11,512 nt of DNA, from positions 1-11,512 of the forward strand of contig CAMLNJ010000044.1 in NCBI GenBank assembly GCA_946481225.1. The letters are read 5' to 3'. Both the position numbers and the translations under genes were made by a program. The notes beneath the pieces were generated by a model that had not been told where the DNA came from, did no database searches, and saw only the letters and a program-made list of their open reading frames with translations. Of the stretch, positions 1-7,263 are shown one piece after another (position 1 is the stretch's first letter; the number at the start of each line of letters is the position of its first letter). The stretch is from an uncultured Verrucomicrobiota bacterium (GTDB taxonomy: Bacteria; Verrucomicrobiota; Verrucomicrobiae; Opitutales; Opitutaceae).

Positions 1-918
1 GTCCTGGTCGACGCGCCCGCCCGCCGTGTGCGGCGTAAGCCAGCAGTTTTTCGTCGTCCACAAGCGGCTCGACGGCGGCAGCGGCTCGGTCGCGAACACG
101 TCCAGATACGCCCCGCCGAGCCGCCCGCTTTCCAGCGCCTCGATCAGCGCGCCCTCGTCCACCGTCGGGCCGCGACCGATGTTGTAGAAATACGCCCCCG
201 GCTTCGCCAGCGCGAGCCGGCGCGCGTTCACGTAATTTTGCGTCGCCTCGTTTTCCGGCAACACGTTCACGATGTGATCCGCCAGCGGCAGCACCGCGGA
301 GAGCTTCTCCTCGGCGATCACATGCACGCCCCGCTCCGAATAGGCGCGCCGACGCAACGCGTAGAACTTCATCCCGAACGGGGCCAGCAGCTCGACCAGC
401 CGCTTCGCGATCGCCCCGTAGCTCAGCAGCAGCACCGTCTGCCCGTTAAGCAGGCGCGAACCCGCCCGATGCTCGAAGTATTTCCAGCCGCGCGCGCCCA
501 ACTGCTCCGCGAGCGAGGCCGGCAACTGGCGGCTCAGCGCGAGCATCATCGCCAGCGCGTGCTGCGCGCAGGGCTCGGCGAACACCGACGACGCGTTCGT
601 CAGCACCGCGCCGCGCGCCCGCAGCGCCTCGAAGGTCTCCTCGTTGTCGTAGCGCGTGTAGCCCGCGCTCGTGAGCGCGATCCACTTCAACCGCTCCAGC
701 CCGCGGCACGCCGCCGCGTCCGGCTGGCCAAACGCCACGTCCGCCTCCGCCAGCAGCGGATCCGCGCCGCCCGCCGCGAGCACGGACGCGTTCGCATCCT
801 TCGAAACGACGAGCCGGTGCCCGCCCGCCGCGATCCCCGCCTCGAGCCGCGCGCGCGCCGCCGGCTCGAGCAAGGCGTTCGTCCAGATCGTCAACCCGTC
901 CGCCATCTTCGCGCTCAT
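1..918 (-). CDS. D-2-hydroxyacid dehydrogenase (NAD-binding), 3' end cut by window edge
   Basis: The minus strand reads open for 306 codons from an ATG at 918 to the left edge, without a stop. The protein belongs to the D-isomer-specific 2-hydroxyacid dehydrogenase family, cytosolic NAD(P)H-dependent reductases of 2-keto acids. The C-terminal part holds the family's catalytic set: Arg249 in a NIGRGP stretch, Glu278 in ATEPLPP and His297 in LTPHTAGG. The nucleotide-binding loop at about 166-171 reads SYGAIA, so the first and last glycines of the usual GxGxxG are replaced. Family members are usually 310-330 residues, so only a short tail should be missing. The gene starts 17 bases after the apt stop on the same strand, which suggests co-transcription. 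A second in-frame ATG four codons downstream is possible. Substrate cannot be told from sequence; glycerate, phosphoglycerate or another 2-keto acid are all possible. Confidence 0.87.
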   Translation of the reverse strand, partial: MSAKMADGLTIWTNALLEPAARARLEAGIAAGGHRLVVSKDANASVLAAGGADPLLAEADVAFGQPDAAACRGLERLKWIALTSAGYTRYDNEETFEALRARGAVLTNASSVFAEPCAQHALAMMLALSRQLPASLAEQLGARGWKYFEHRAGSRLLNGQTVLLLSYGAIAKRLVELLAPFGMKFYALRRRAYSERGVHVIAEEKLSAVLPLADHIVNVLPENEATQNYVNARRLALAKPGAYFYNIGRGPTVDEGALIEALESGRLGGAYLDVFATEPLPPSSRLWTTKNCWLTPHTAGGRVDQD

Positions 919-934
919 GTCAGTTTCCCCCGCC

Positions 935-1486
935 TCACTCCTCCTCGGTGAAGGCGCAGATCGTATGCACGCGGATGCCGGCGGCGCGCAGCCGCTCGGA
1001 TCCGCCCAGCTCGGGCAGGTCGACGATCGCCGCCACGCCCGCGATCTCCGCGCCGAGCGATTTGATCAGCCCCGCCGTCGCCAGCACCGTGCCGCCGGTG
1101 GCGATGAGATCGTCGACGATCAACACGCGATCACCCGCCTTGCAGGCGTCGGCGTGGATCTCGATCGAAGCGCTTCCGTATTCGAGCGCGTAGTCGGCGC
1201 CCACCGTGTGGAAGGGCAGCTTGCCCTTCTTGCGCACGAGCATGAAAGGCCGGTGCAACTGGTAGGCTAGCGCGCCGCCAAGGATGAAGCCGCGCGCGTC
1301 CACCGCCGCGATCAGGTTCACCCCGAGCCGCGTCGCGTCCCACGCGATGCTTTCGACGAGGATACGGAAAGCTTCGGGGTCGTGAAAAAGCGTCGTCACG
1401 TCGCGGAAGTTCACGCCCGGCTTGGGCCAGCCGCGGATCGTGCGGATCTTCGACTTCAATTCCTGGGCGGGGTCGATGTTGGGCAT
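935..1486 (-). CDS. apt: Adenine phosphoribosyltransferase
   Basis: Apt converts adenine and PRPP to AMP and pyrophosphate in the cytosol, salvaging adenine. The 183-residue product has the type I phosphoribosyltransferase PRPP loop VLIVDDLIATGGT at residues 121-133, with its acidic pair and ATGGT phosphate-binding turn. It also has the Apt-typical N-terminal block RGWPKPGVNFRDVTTL (about 18-33) and the DARGFILG motif near 63-70. The ATG at 1486 gives the length usual for bacterial Apt and places the WPKPG block at the normal distance from the N terminus. A GTG at 1516 would add ten residues (MPACGFFFAP) and has a GGAG-like sequence a few bases ahead, while the ATG has none, so the start is not settled. 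The gene is divergent from ppnP and followed by the dehydrogenase gene. Confidence 0.95.
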   Translation of the reverse strand: MPNIDPAQELKSKIRTIRGWPKPGVNFRDVTTLFHDPEAFRILVESIAWDATRLGVNLIAAVDARGFILGGALAYQLHRPFMLVRKKGKLPFHTVGADYALEYGSASIEIHADACKAGDRVLIVDDLIATGGTVLATAGLIKSLGAEIAGVAAIVDLPELGGSERLRAAGIRVHTICAFTEEE

Positions 1487-1596
1487 GGGCGCGAAAAAGA
1501 AGCCGCACGCTGGCACGCCTCTCCGCCCGAGGTAAAGCCCGCCCGCCGCGACCCGCCCTTGACCCCGCCCGGCGCTCCCGCACCGTGCCGCCTACC

Positions 1597-1926
1597 ATGT
1601 CCTCCCTGCCCACCCAATTCGACGGCGTCACCGTCCTGACCAAGGCCAACGTCTACTTCGACGGCAACGTCGTCTCCCACACCGTCCTCTTCGCCGACAA
1701 ATCCAAGAAGACCCTCGGCCTCATCCGTCCCGGCTCCTACTTCTTCGGCACCGCCGCCGCCGAGCGCATGGAGATCGTCGCCGGCGAGTGCCTCGTCACC
1801 CTCAAGGACAAGACCGAGGTGAAGACCTACGGCGCCGGCACCTACTTCGACGTGCCCGCCAACTCCGGCTTCACCATCGAGGTCAAATCCGGCCTCTGCG
1901 AATACATCTGCTCCTTCCTGCCCTGA
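1597..1926 (+). CDS. ppnP: Pyrimidine/purine nucleoside phosphorylase, PpnP family (cupin, formerly DUF1255/YaiE)
   Basis: The 109-residue protein matches the small cupin family of E. coli PpnP (YaiE), which phosphorolyses purine and pyrimidine nucleosides to free base plus ribose 1-phosphate. Recognisable blocks are NVYFDGNVVSHTV near the start, the LGLIRPGSYFF strand, ERMEIVAGECLV in the middle, GAGTYFDVPANSGF at about 81-94 and a C-terminal CEYICSFLP. This follows the order of the family, ending as usual in an aromatic Leu-rich tail. It is about 15 residues longer than the E. coli protein, all at the N terminus. I chose the ATG at 1597; a GTG four codons upstream (1585) is also in frame. 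No Shine-Dalgarno is apparent. It is divergent from apt, so adenine released here could feed Apt; that functional link is inference. Confidence 0.92.
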   Translation: MSSLPTQFDGVTVLTKANVYFDGNVVSHTVLFADKSKKTLGLIRPGSYFFGTAAAERMEIVAGECLVTLKDKTEVKTYGAGTYFDVPANSGFTIEVKSGLCEYICSFLP

Positions 1927-1936
1927 ACGGCCCCGC

Positions 1937-1970
1937 GCGAAGACGCCGCGCCCCGGCCCGGCGTCTTCGC
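1937..1970 (+). terminator. Perfect 12-bp hairpin after ppnP
   Basis: The arms at 1937-1948 (GCGAAGACGCCG) and 1959-1970 are exact reverse complements separated by a 10-base loop, 10 bases after the ppnP stop. There is no T-run after the right arm, so this is a terminator-like or transcript-stabilising hairpin rather than a textbook intrinsic terminator. It separates ppnP from the FKBP gene. Confidence 0.6.
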
Positions 1971-1995
1971 ATCGGCTCCCCCGCCCGACCGCGCC

Positions 1996-2535
1996 ATGCG
2001 CTCCTTCCTCGTGCTCCTCGCCCTCGGCGTCGTCCTCCTGACGATCGCCATCGTCGTGCGCAGCGGAAAGCTCATGCGCGCCAACCCCGGCGAGCCGATC
2101 AACGCCGCCATGCGCCAGGCCCTCGCCGGCAAGGCCTACCAATGGCCCGAGGCAGACGCCGCGCTCCTCGCCCAACGCTACCCCGGTGCGGCCGACACGC
2201 CCAACGGCGCCCGCTACGTCGTCCTCCAGCCCGGCTCCGGCGAGGCCACGCCGCAAAAGGGCCGGCTCGTCACCGTGAACTACACGGCCCGGCTTCTCGC
2301 CAACGACCAGAAGCTCGACGCCTCGGCCGACCACGGCGGCCCCTATAATTTCATCGTCGGCCAGCCCAACATCCTCCCTGGCTGGACCGACGTCCTGCAC
2401 CGCATGCGCAAGGGCGAGCGCCGTCTCGTCATCCTCCCCTACTGGCTCGCCTACGGCGAAAAAAAGAGTCCGCGCGGCAACATCCCCGCCAAGGCCTCCG
2501 TGCTCCTCGAGGTCGAGCTCGTCGACTTCAAGTAG
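1996..2535 (+). CDS. Membrane-anchored FKBP-type peptidyl-prolyl cis-trans isomerase
   Basis: This 179-residue protein has one hydrophobic segment at residues 3-21 with no obvious cleavage site, so it looks like a signal anchor holding a periplasmic domain. A linker of about 65 residues leads to a single FKBP domain at about 88-179, which catalyses proline isomerisation in folding proteins. Family hallmarks are VTVNYTARL (91-99) with the active-site Tyr96, the LDAS segment holding Asp108, ILPGW (126-130) with the pocket Trp130, LAYGEK (151-156) and the closing strand ASVLLEVELVDFK. The usual IPPN before the last strand reads IPAK. It begins 70 bases after ppnP, beyond a hairpin, and ends before a second hairpin, so it may be its own unit. 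No Shine-Dalgarno is evident ahead of the ATG. Confidence 0.9.
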   Translation: MRSFLVLLALGVVLLTIAIVVRSGKLMRANPGEPINAAMRQALAGKAYQWPEADAALLAQRYPGAADTPNGARYVVLQPGSGEATPQKGRLVTVNYTARLLANDQKLDASADHGGPYNFIVGQPNILPGWTDVLHRMRKGERRLVILPYWLAYGEKKSPRGNIPAKASVLLEVELVDFK

Positions 2536-2586
2536 CGGCTGTCGCCGGTTCCCCGCTTGCTGCTCGTTCGCCGCAGGGTGTCGATT

Positions 2587-2606
2587 CCCCGTCGTGTTCG
2601 ACGGGG
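2587..2606 (+). terminator. Hairpin between the FKBP gene and the kdp operon
   Basis: CCCCGTCG at 2587-2594 pairs exactly with CGACGGGG at 2599-2606 around a TGTT tetraloop, about 50 bases after the FKBP stop. The stem is compact and GC-rich, but no T-run follows. It is a plausible 3' end for the FKBP transcript and separates it from the kdp promoter region. Confidence 0.5.
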
Positions 2607-2659
2607 CGGCGCCGCGTGGCGGTCACCGCGCCTCCTCCGGGCCGGCTTGCCGCGTCGCG

Positions 2660-2699
2660 TCTTAACGATTTCTTAAGGCTTTCCGCCCATGGCTTAATT
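2660..2699 (+). promoter_or_regulatory. Candidate kdp promoter with tandem KdpE-like operator repeats
   Basis: This 40-base stretch is about 60% A/T inside a very GC-rich window. It contains TCTTAA at 2660-2665 and 2671-2676, exactly 11 bases apart, and a third CTTAA at 2693-2697, 21 bases after the second. Ten- to eleven-base direct repeats are the usual layout for OmpR/PhoB-family regulators, to which KdpE belongs. TTAATT at 2694-2699 could serve as a -10 element; the second repeat lies 17 bases upstream of it, in the -35 position. This would put the transcript start about 25-30 bases before the kdpA ATG. The repeats are seen directly; the KdpE and promoter assignments are inference. Confidence 0.45.
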
Positions 2700-2733
2700 T
2701 GGGGACGACGGCCTGTTGAGTTACGCTGGGGCG

Positions 2734-4419
2734 ATGACCGTCGCCGACTTCGTCCTCCTCGGGCTTTTTTTCGCCGCGCTCCTGGGCGCCACCCCTTTTC
2801 TGGGCGCCTGGATCGCCCGCGTCCTCGACGGGAATCCGCCGCGCCCGCTGTCCTGGATGAAGCCGCTCGAAGGCGCCGTCTATCGTCTGGGCGGAATCCG
2901 ACCGGCCGACGAGATGAGCTGGCGGGCTTACGCCGGCGCGCTGCTCGTCTTCGGCCTCGTCGGCGGTTTCGTCGTTCTGGGGCTTCAGCTCGCCCAAGCG
3001 CATCTTCCGCTCAATCCGGAAAACTTCGGCGCCGTGCCGCTCGGAGTCGCGGTCAACACCGCGGTTTCCTTCGTCACCAACACCGACTGGCAGGCCTACT
3101 CCGGCGAAGCGTCGCTCGGTTATCTCGCGCAAATGGCCGGGCTGGGCGTGCAAAACTTCCTCTCCGCCGCCACCGGCCTCGCCGTGATGGCCGCGCTCGC
3201 GCGCGGATTTTCCCGCCGCGGCGGCGCCACGGTGGGCAACTTCTGGGCCGACCTGGTTCGCGCCACGCTCTACGTGCTGCTGCCGCTTTCCTTCGTTCTC
3301 GCCCTCGTGCTCGTCGCGCAGGGGACGGTGATGAACTTCTCCCCCTACGTCCACGCGACGACCCTCGCCGGCTCCGAGCAGGTCATCCCGGGCGGCCCCG
3401 TCGCCTCGCAGATCGCCATCAAGCAACTCGGCACCAATGGCGGCGGCTTCTTCGGCGTGAACTCCGCCCACCCCTTCGAGAACCCGACCCCGCTCTCCAA
3501 CCTGCTTCAGACGCTCGCGATCCTGCTCCTCCCCGCCGCGTGCGTGGACGCCTATGGCCGCCTGGTCGGCGCGCGCCGTCACGCCTGGGTCGTGCTGGGC
3601 GTCATGTGCGCCTTCTTCGTCGCCGGGCTCGGTCTGTCGTTGTGGTCTGAATACAAGACACCCGGCGCCTCGGCCCTGCTCATGGAGGGCAAGGAAACGC
3701 GCTTCGGCGCCGTCGCCAGCGTGCTCTGGTCGCAGGCCACCACCGTCGCCTCGAACGGCTCCGTCAACGCCATGCACGGCTCGATTTCCCCGCTCGCCGG
3801 AGGCCTCGCGATCTTCAACATTTTGCTCGGGGAAATCATCTTCGGCGGCGTCGGTTCCGGCCTCTACGGCATGGTCGCGATGATCGTGCTCGCCGTCTTC
3901 CTCGCGGGGCTGATGGTCGGCCGGACGCCGGAATATCTCGGCAAGAAGATCGAGGCGCGCGAGGTCCGCCTCGCCGTCCTCGCCGTGCTCCTGCCGTGCG
4001 CGGCGGTGTTGCTGGGTTGCGCCGCCTCCTTCCTCACCGAGGCCGGTCGCTCCGCCGCCGGCGCGTCGGGCCCGCACGCGCTCTCCGAGATCCTCTACGC
4101 ATGGGCCTCGATGGCGAACAACAACGGCTCCGCCTTCGGCGGCCTCGCCGCCACCGGCGGCCTCTACACCTGGGGCGGCGCGCTCGCCATGCTCGTCGGC
4201 CGCTTCGGGGTCATTCTCCCCGTGCTCGCCCTCGCGGGCGGGCTCGCCGCGAAAAAATCCGCCCCGTCGTCCGCCGGCACGTTCCCCGCCGACGGCCCGC
4301 TCTTCGGCGTCTTGCTCGCCGGCGTGATCCTGCTCGTCGCCGGGCTCACCTACTTCCCGGCCCTCACCCTCGGACCCGTGCTCGAACATCTCCTGCTCGT
4401 CTCCGGCCGCGCCTTCTGA
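2734..4419 (+). CDS. kdpA: Potassium-transporting ATPase potassium-binding subunit KdpA
   Basis: KdpA is the channel-like inner-membrane subunit that selects and takes up K+ in the KdpFABC pump. The 561-residue product is close to the usual length (about 557 in E. coli). All four pore-loop regions are visible: [10 protein letters not shown] (115-124), [20 protein letters not shown] (233-252), [10 protein letters not shown] (340-349) and [10 protein letters not shown] (462-471). The glycines that build the selectivity filter are intact. The protein is hydrophobic throughout, consistent with about ten membrane helices. I start it at the ATG at 2734, which gives the family N terminus [13 protein letters not shown]; a TTG six codons upstream is in frame but less likely. 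It is the first gene of the kdp operon; no kdpF-like small ORF is evident before or after it. Confidence 0.97.
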   Translation: MTVADFVLLGLFFAALLGATPFLGAWIARVLDGNPPRPLSWMKPLEGAVYRLGGIRPADEMSWRAYAGALLVFGLVGGFVVLGLQLAQAHLPLNPENFGAVPLGVAVNTAVSFVTNTDWQAYSGEASLGYLAQMAGLGVQNFLSAATGLAVMAALARGFSRRGGATVGNFWADLVRATLYVLLPLSFVLALVLVAQGTVMNFSPYVHATTLAGSEQVIPGGPVASQIAIKQLGTNGGGFFGVNSAHPFENPTPLSNLLQTLAILLLPAACVDAYGRLVGARRHAWVVLGVMCAFFVAGLGLSLWSEYKTPGASALLMEGKETRFGAVASVLWSQATTVASNGSVNAMHGSISPLAGGLAIFNILLGEIIFGGVGSGLYGMVAMIVLAVFLAGLMVGRTPEYLGKKIEAREVRLAVLAVLLPCAAVLLGCAASFLTEAGRSAAGASGPHALSEILYAWASMANNNGSAFGGLAATGGLYTWGGALAMLVGRFGVILPVLALAGGLAAKKSAPSSAGTFPADGPLFGVLLAGVILLVAGLTYFPALTLGPVLEHLLLVSGRAF

Positions 4420-4448
4420 ACCTCCGCCCCTCCGCTTCCACGCCCTCT

Positions 4449-4468
4449 TCCGTGAACTCCGTGGTCAA
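4449..4468. repeat. Solo arm of the CACGG repeat over the kdpB start
   Basis: Read on the minus strand, these 20 bases match the left arm of the palindromic element at 6572-6591 at 18 of 20 positions: TTGACCACGGAG, two differing bases, then CACGGA. No opposing arm is seen nearby. Both candidate GTG starts of kdpB (4452 and 4461) lie inside it. Confidence 0.6.
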
Positions 4469-6560
4469 AAAATCCGCCTGGTCTTCCGCTCTCCTTCGCC
4501 GCGCCGTCCTCGATTCCTTCCGGAAGCTCCACCCGCGCGAGCTTTGGCGCAACCCGGTCGTCTTTGTCACCGCCTTCGGCGCCCTCGCCGTGACGGCCTC
4601 GCTCCTGCGCGATGTTTTCTCGGGCCGCGCCGACGGCTTCGTCGTCCAGATCACGCTCTGGCTCTGGTTCACCGTGCTCTTCGCCAACTTCTCCGAGGCC
4701 GTCGCCGAGGGGCGGGGCAAGGCGCAGGCGGACTCGCTCAAACGCGCCCGCGCCCGGACCTTCGCCCGCCTCGTTCGCTCCGCCGCGCCGGACGCGGGCG
4801 AGGAACGCGTCGCGGCCCCCGATCTTCGCAAGGACGACCTCGTCGTCTGCGAGGCCGGCGACACCATCCCGGCCGACGGCGAGGTCGTGGACGGCATCGC
4901 CAGCGTGGACGAGTCCGCCATCACCGGCGAATCCGCCCCCGTCGTGCGCGAGAGCGGCGGCGACCGCAGCGCGGTGACCGGCGGCACGCGCGTGCTGAGC
5001 GACCGCATCGTCGTGCGCGTCACCGTCGAGCCCGGCGGCGGATTTCTCGACCGCATGATCGGCCTCGTGGAAGGCGCCTCCCGCCAGCGCACGCCCAACG
5101 AGATCGCCTTGGGCATCCTGCTCGTCTGCCTCACCGCGATCTTTCTCGGCGTCGTGCTCACGCTGCCCGCCTTCGCCCGTTTCTCGGAGCTCCAAGCCGG
5201 CCGGCCGGGGGCGGTCGACACCTCGCTGCCCGTGCTCGTTTCCCTCTTCGTCTGCCTCATTCCCACGACCATCGGCGGCCTCCTCAGCGCCATCGGCATC
5301 AGCGGCATCGACCGTCTCGTCCGGCGCAACGTCATCGCCACCTCCGGCCGCGCCGTCGAGGCCGCGGGCGACATCGACGTCCTGCTCCTCGACAAGACCG
5401 GCACCATCACCCTCGGCAACCGCCAGGCCTCCGAGTTTCTTCCCGCTCCCGGCGTGGAGCCGCGCGAACTCGCCGAGGCCGCCCAGCTCGCCTCCCTCGC
5501 CGACGCGACGCCCGAGGGCCGCAGCATCGTCGTGCTCGCCAAGGAAAAGTTCGCCCTCCGCGAACGCGAGGTGGCCGCGCCCCATGCGACCTTCGTCCCC
5601 TTCGCGGCCCAGACCCGGATGAGCGGCGTCGATCTCGCCGCCACCGCCTCCGCCCCCGCGCGCTCCGTCCGCAAAGGCGCCGCCGCCAACGTCCGCGCCT
5701 GGGTCGAGTCGCAAGGCGGCCGCTGCCCGCCCGAGGTTCTCGCCGAGGTCGAGCGCGTCTCGCGTGCCGGCGGCACTCCTCTCGTCGTCGCCGACGGCAC
5801 GCGCGCCCTCGGCGTCGTCTATCTCAAGGACGTGGTCAAAGGCGGCATCCGCGAGCGCTTCGCCGAGCTCCGTCGCATGGGCATCCGCACCGTCATGATC
5901 ACGGGCGACAATCCCCTCACCGCGGCCGCCATCGCCGCCGAGGCCGGCGTGGACGATTTCCTCGCCCAGGCGACGCCCGAGATGAAACTGCAACGCATCC
6001 GCCACGAGCAGGCGCAGGGGCGCCTCGTCGCCATGACCGGCGACGGCACCAACGACGCCCCCGCCCTCGCCCAGGCCGACGTCGGCGTGGCCATGAACAC
6101 CGGCACGCAAGCCGCCCGCGAGGCGGGCAACATGGTCGATCTCGATTCCAACCCCACCAAGCTCATCGAGATCGTCGAGATCGGAAAACAGCTCCTCATG
6201 ACCCGCGGCGCGCTCACCACCTTTTCCCTGGCCAACGACGTCGCGAAATACTTCGCCATCATCCCCGCGATATTCGTGGGCCTCTACGCCGCCTCCGACG
6301 CCGCCGACGGTCCGCTCGCCGCGCTTAATCTCATGGGGCTCTCGTCGCCCCGCAGCGCCATCCTGAGCTCGGTCATTTTCAACGCGCTCATCATCATCGC
6401 CCTCGTGCCGCTCGCGCTCCGCGGTGTCGCCTACCGCGCGCGGAGCGCGGCGGCGCTCCTGCGGCGCAACCTCCTGCTCTACGGCGTCGGCGGTCTCGTC
6501 GCCCCCTTCGCGGGCATCAAGGCCATCGACCTCCTCGTCACCTCCCTCGGCCTCGCCTGA
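4452..6560 (+). CDS. kdpB: Potassium-transporting ATPase ATP-binding subunit KdpB (P-type ATPase)
   Basis: KdpB hydrolyses ATP to drive K+ uptake through KdpA. The 702-residue protein has the P-type ATPase order: early membrane helices, the actuator motif TGES (158-161), the membrane segment [12 protein letters not shown], the phosphorylation motif DKTGT with Asp314, the nucleotide-binding region including VRKGA (about 406-410), the hinge [10 protein letters not shown] (528-537) and C-terminal helices starting near DVAKYFAI. Relative to E. coli KdpB it carries a few extra residues (around SDAADG, 615-620) and a longer N terminus. The start must be GTG at 4452 or 4461: the frame has no other ATG or GTG between the kdpA end and the conserved WRNPVVF block. 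Both GTGs lie in a repeat arm without a Shine-Dalgarno. The gene follows kdpA by 32 bases. The frame stays open upstream to 3996 inside kdpA, but that part is shadow. Confidence 0.96.
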   Translation: MNSVVKKSAWSSALLRRAVLDSFRKLHPRELWRNPVVFVTAFGALAVTASLLRDVFSGRADGFVVQITLWLWFTVLFANFSEAVAEGRGKAQADSLKRARARTFARLVRSAAPDAGEERVAAPDLRKDDLVVCEAGDTIPADGEVVDGIASVDESAITGESAPVVRESGGDRSAVTGGTRVLSDRIVVRVTVEPGGGFLDRMIGLVEGASRQRTPNEIALGILLVCLTAIFLGVVLTLPAFARFSELQAGRPGAVDTSLPVLVSLFVCLIPTTIGGLLSAIGISGIDRLVRRNVIATSGRAVEAAGDIDVLLLDKTGTITLGNRQASEFLPAPGVEPRELAEAAQLASLADATPEGRSIVVLAKEKFALREREVAAPHATFVPFAAQTRMSGVDLAATASAPARSVRKGAAANVRAWVESQGGRCPPEVLAEVERVSRAGGTPLVVADGTRALGVVYLKDVVKGGIRERFAELRRMGIRTVMITGDNPLTAAAIAAEAGVDDFLAQATPEMKLQRIRHEQAQGRLVAMTGDGTNDAPALAQADVGVAMNTGTQAAREAGNMVDLDSNPTKLIEIVEIGKQLLMTRGALTTFSLANDVAKYFAIIPAIFVGLYAASDAADGPLAALNLMGLSSPRSAILSSVIFNALIIIALVPLALRGVAYRARSAAALLRRNLLLYGVGGLVAPFAGIKAIDLLVTSLGLA

Positions 6561-6571
6561 ACCCGTCGAGC

Positions 6572-6682
6572 TTGACCACGGAGAACACGGAGCGCGGCCC
6601 GCGAAATTCACGGCGAACGACCACGGGAAATTTTTCCGACTCCGTGCTCTCCCCGTGTCCGGGCTCCGTGTCCTCCGTGTCT
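6572..6682. repeat. Palindromic CACGG/CCGTG intergenic element between kdpB and kdpC
   Basis: The left half carries four CACGG units (6577, 6586, 6609, 6622) and the right half four CCGTG units (6642, 6653, 6666, 6675). The outer arms, 6576-6592 and 6664-6680, are inverted repeats of about 17 bases with two mismatches. In each half the outermost two units are 9 bases apart, and a 13-base spacing also occurs in both. The centre is a small AT-rich palindrome, GGAAA-TT-TTTCC, at 6626-6637. The element fills most of the 151-base gap and would fold into a long stem in RNA. It has no coding content I can support. Dispersed intergenic sequences of this CACGGAG style occur in some Verrucomicrobia and other environmental bacteria; that is recollection, not a search. 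Confidence 0.65.
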
Positions 6683-6711
6683 AAAATCACGCCTCAGAAA
6701 TCTCGGCTTCC

Positions 6712-7263
6712 ATGAAAACTCTCCTCCAATCCGCCCGCCTCCTCGCCATCCTCACCGTTCTCCTCGGCGGCCTCTACCCGGCCGTCGTCTGGGCCCTCGG
6801 CCGGGCTTTTTTTGCCTCCACCGCCGACGGCTCGCTGCTCCGCGACGCTTCCGGCCGCGTCGTCGGCTCCGCCTTGCTCGCCCAGAAAACCGAGGATCCC
6901 CGCTACATCCACCCGCGTCCCTCCGCCGCCGACTACGCCACCGTCGCCTCGGGTGCCAGCAACCAATCCTGGACCAGCCGGGAACTCCGCGACCGCGTCG
7001 CCGCCGCCACCGCCTCGGGGAAACCCGCCGCCCTCGCCACCACCAGCGCCAGCGGTCTCGACCCGCATCTGCCGCCCGAGGCGGCTCTCGCGCAACTGGA
7101 GCGCGTCGCCGCCGCCCGGGGCTGGGGCCCCGCCGAGCGGACCCGCGCCGAGGCTTGGATTGCCGCCCGCACGGAAGGCGGCAGCATTTCCCCGCCGCAC
7201 GTGAACGTCCTCCGCCTCAACCTCGCCCTCGACGAGATCGACGCCGCTCGCGACAGACGATGA
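6712..7263 (+). CDS. kdpC: Potassium-transporting ATPase subunit KdpC
   Basis: KdpC is the single-span accessory subunit of the Kdp pump, its main domain outside the inner membrane, and is thought to stabilise or tune the KdpA-KdpB assembly. The 183-residue product has one N-terminal helix at about 8-31, then the family blocks VGSALLAQ (51-58), DPRYIHPRPSAADY (62-75), the signature SASGLDPHLPPEAAL (112-126) and a C-terminal VNVLRLNLALD (164-174). E. coli KdpC is about 190 residues, so it is full length. The ATG at 6712 is the first that gives a whole membrane helix. There is no clear Shine-Dalgarno; a palindromic repeat ends about 30 bases upstream. The stop overlaps the kdpD start as ATGA. 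Confidence 0.95.
   Translation: MKTLLQSARLLAILTVLLGGLYPAVVWALGRAFFASTADGSLLRDASGRVVGSALLAQKTEDPRYIHPRPSAADYATVASGASNQSWTSRELRDRVAAATASGKPAALATTSASGLDPHLPPEAALAQLERVAAARGWGPAERTRAEAWIAARTEGGSISPPHVNVLRLNLALDEIDAARDRR

Noticed and set aside
28..951. Plus-strand open frame of 307 codons at the left edge
   Set aside because: Arg-rich translation without any domain; the minus strand encodes a clear 2-hydroxyacid dehydrogenase over the same bases.
1517..1596. TTGACC at 1559 as a -35 box for ppnP
   Set aside because: No A/T-rich -10 element lies at a suitable distance, and the gap is almost entirely G/C.
2521..2534. 14-base identity GTCGACTTCAAGTA shared with 10719-10732
   Set aside because: One copy encodes the FKBP C terminus and the other overlaps the end of a different gene on the opposite strand. 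A single 14-mer match in a window this size with biased composition can be chance, and the similarity does not extend.
2536..2733. Possible riboswitch (for example a K+ or c-di-AMP leader) upstream of kdpA
   Set aside because: The likely leader after the candidate promoter is only about 30 bases, too short, and no known aptamer consensus is visible.
2662..4389. Minus-strand open frame of 575 codons opposite kdpA
   Set aside because: Same shadow effect; Glu/Gly/Arg-rich with no family resemblance, opposite a full-length KdpA.
3996..4451. Upstream extension of the kdpB frame into kdpA
   Set aside because: The added residues are Arg-rich shadow of kdpA; KdpB homology begins only after 4452.
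4350..6611. Minus-strand open frame of 753 codons opposite kdpB
   Set aside because: Gly/Ala/Asp/Glu-rich low-complexity translation caused by GC-biased third positions of kdpB; no recognisable domain, and the plus strand is an unambiguous KdpB.
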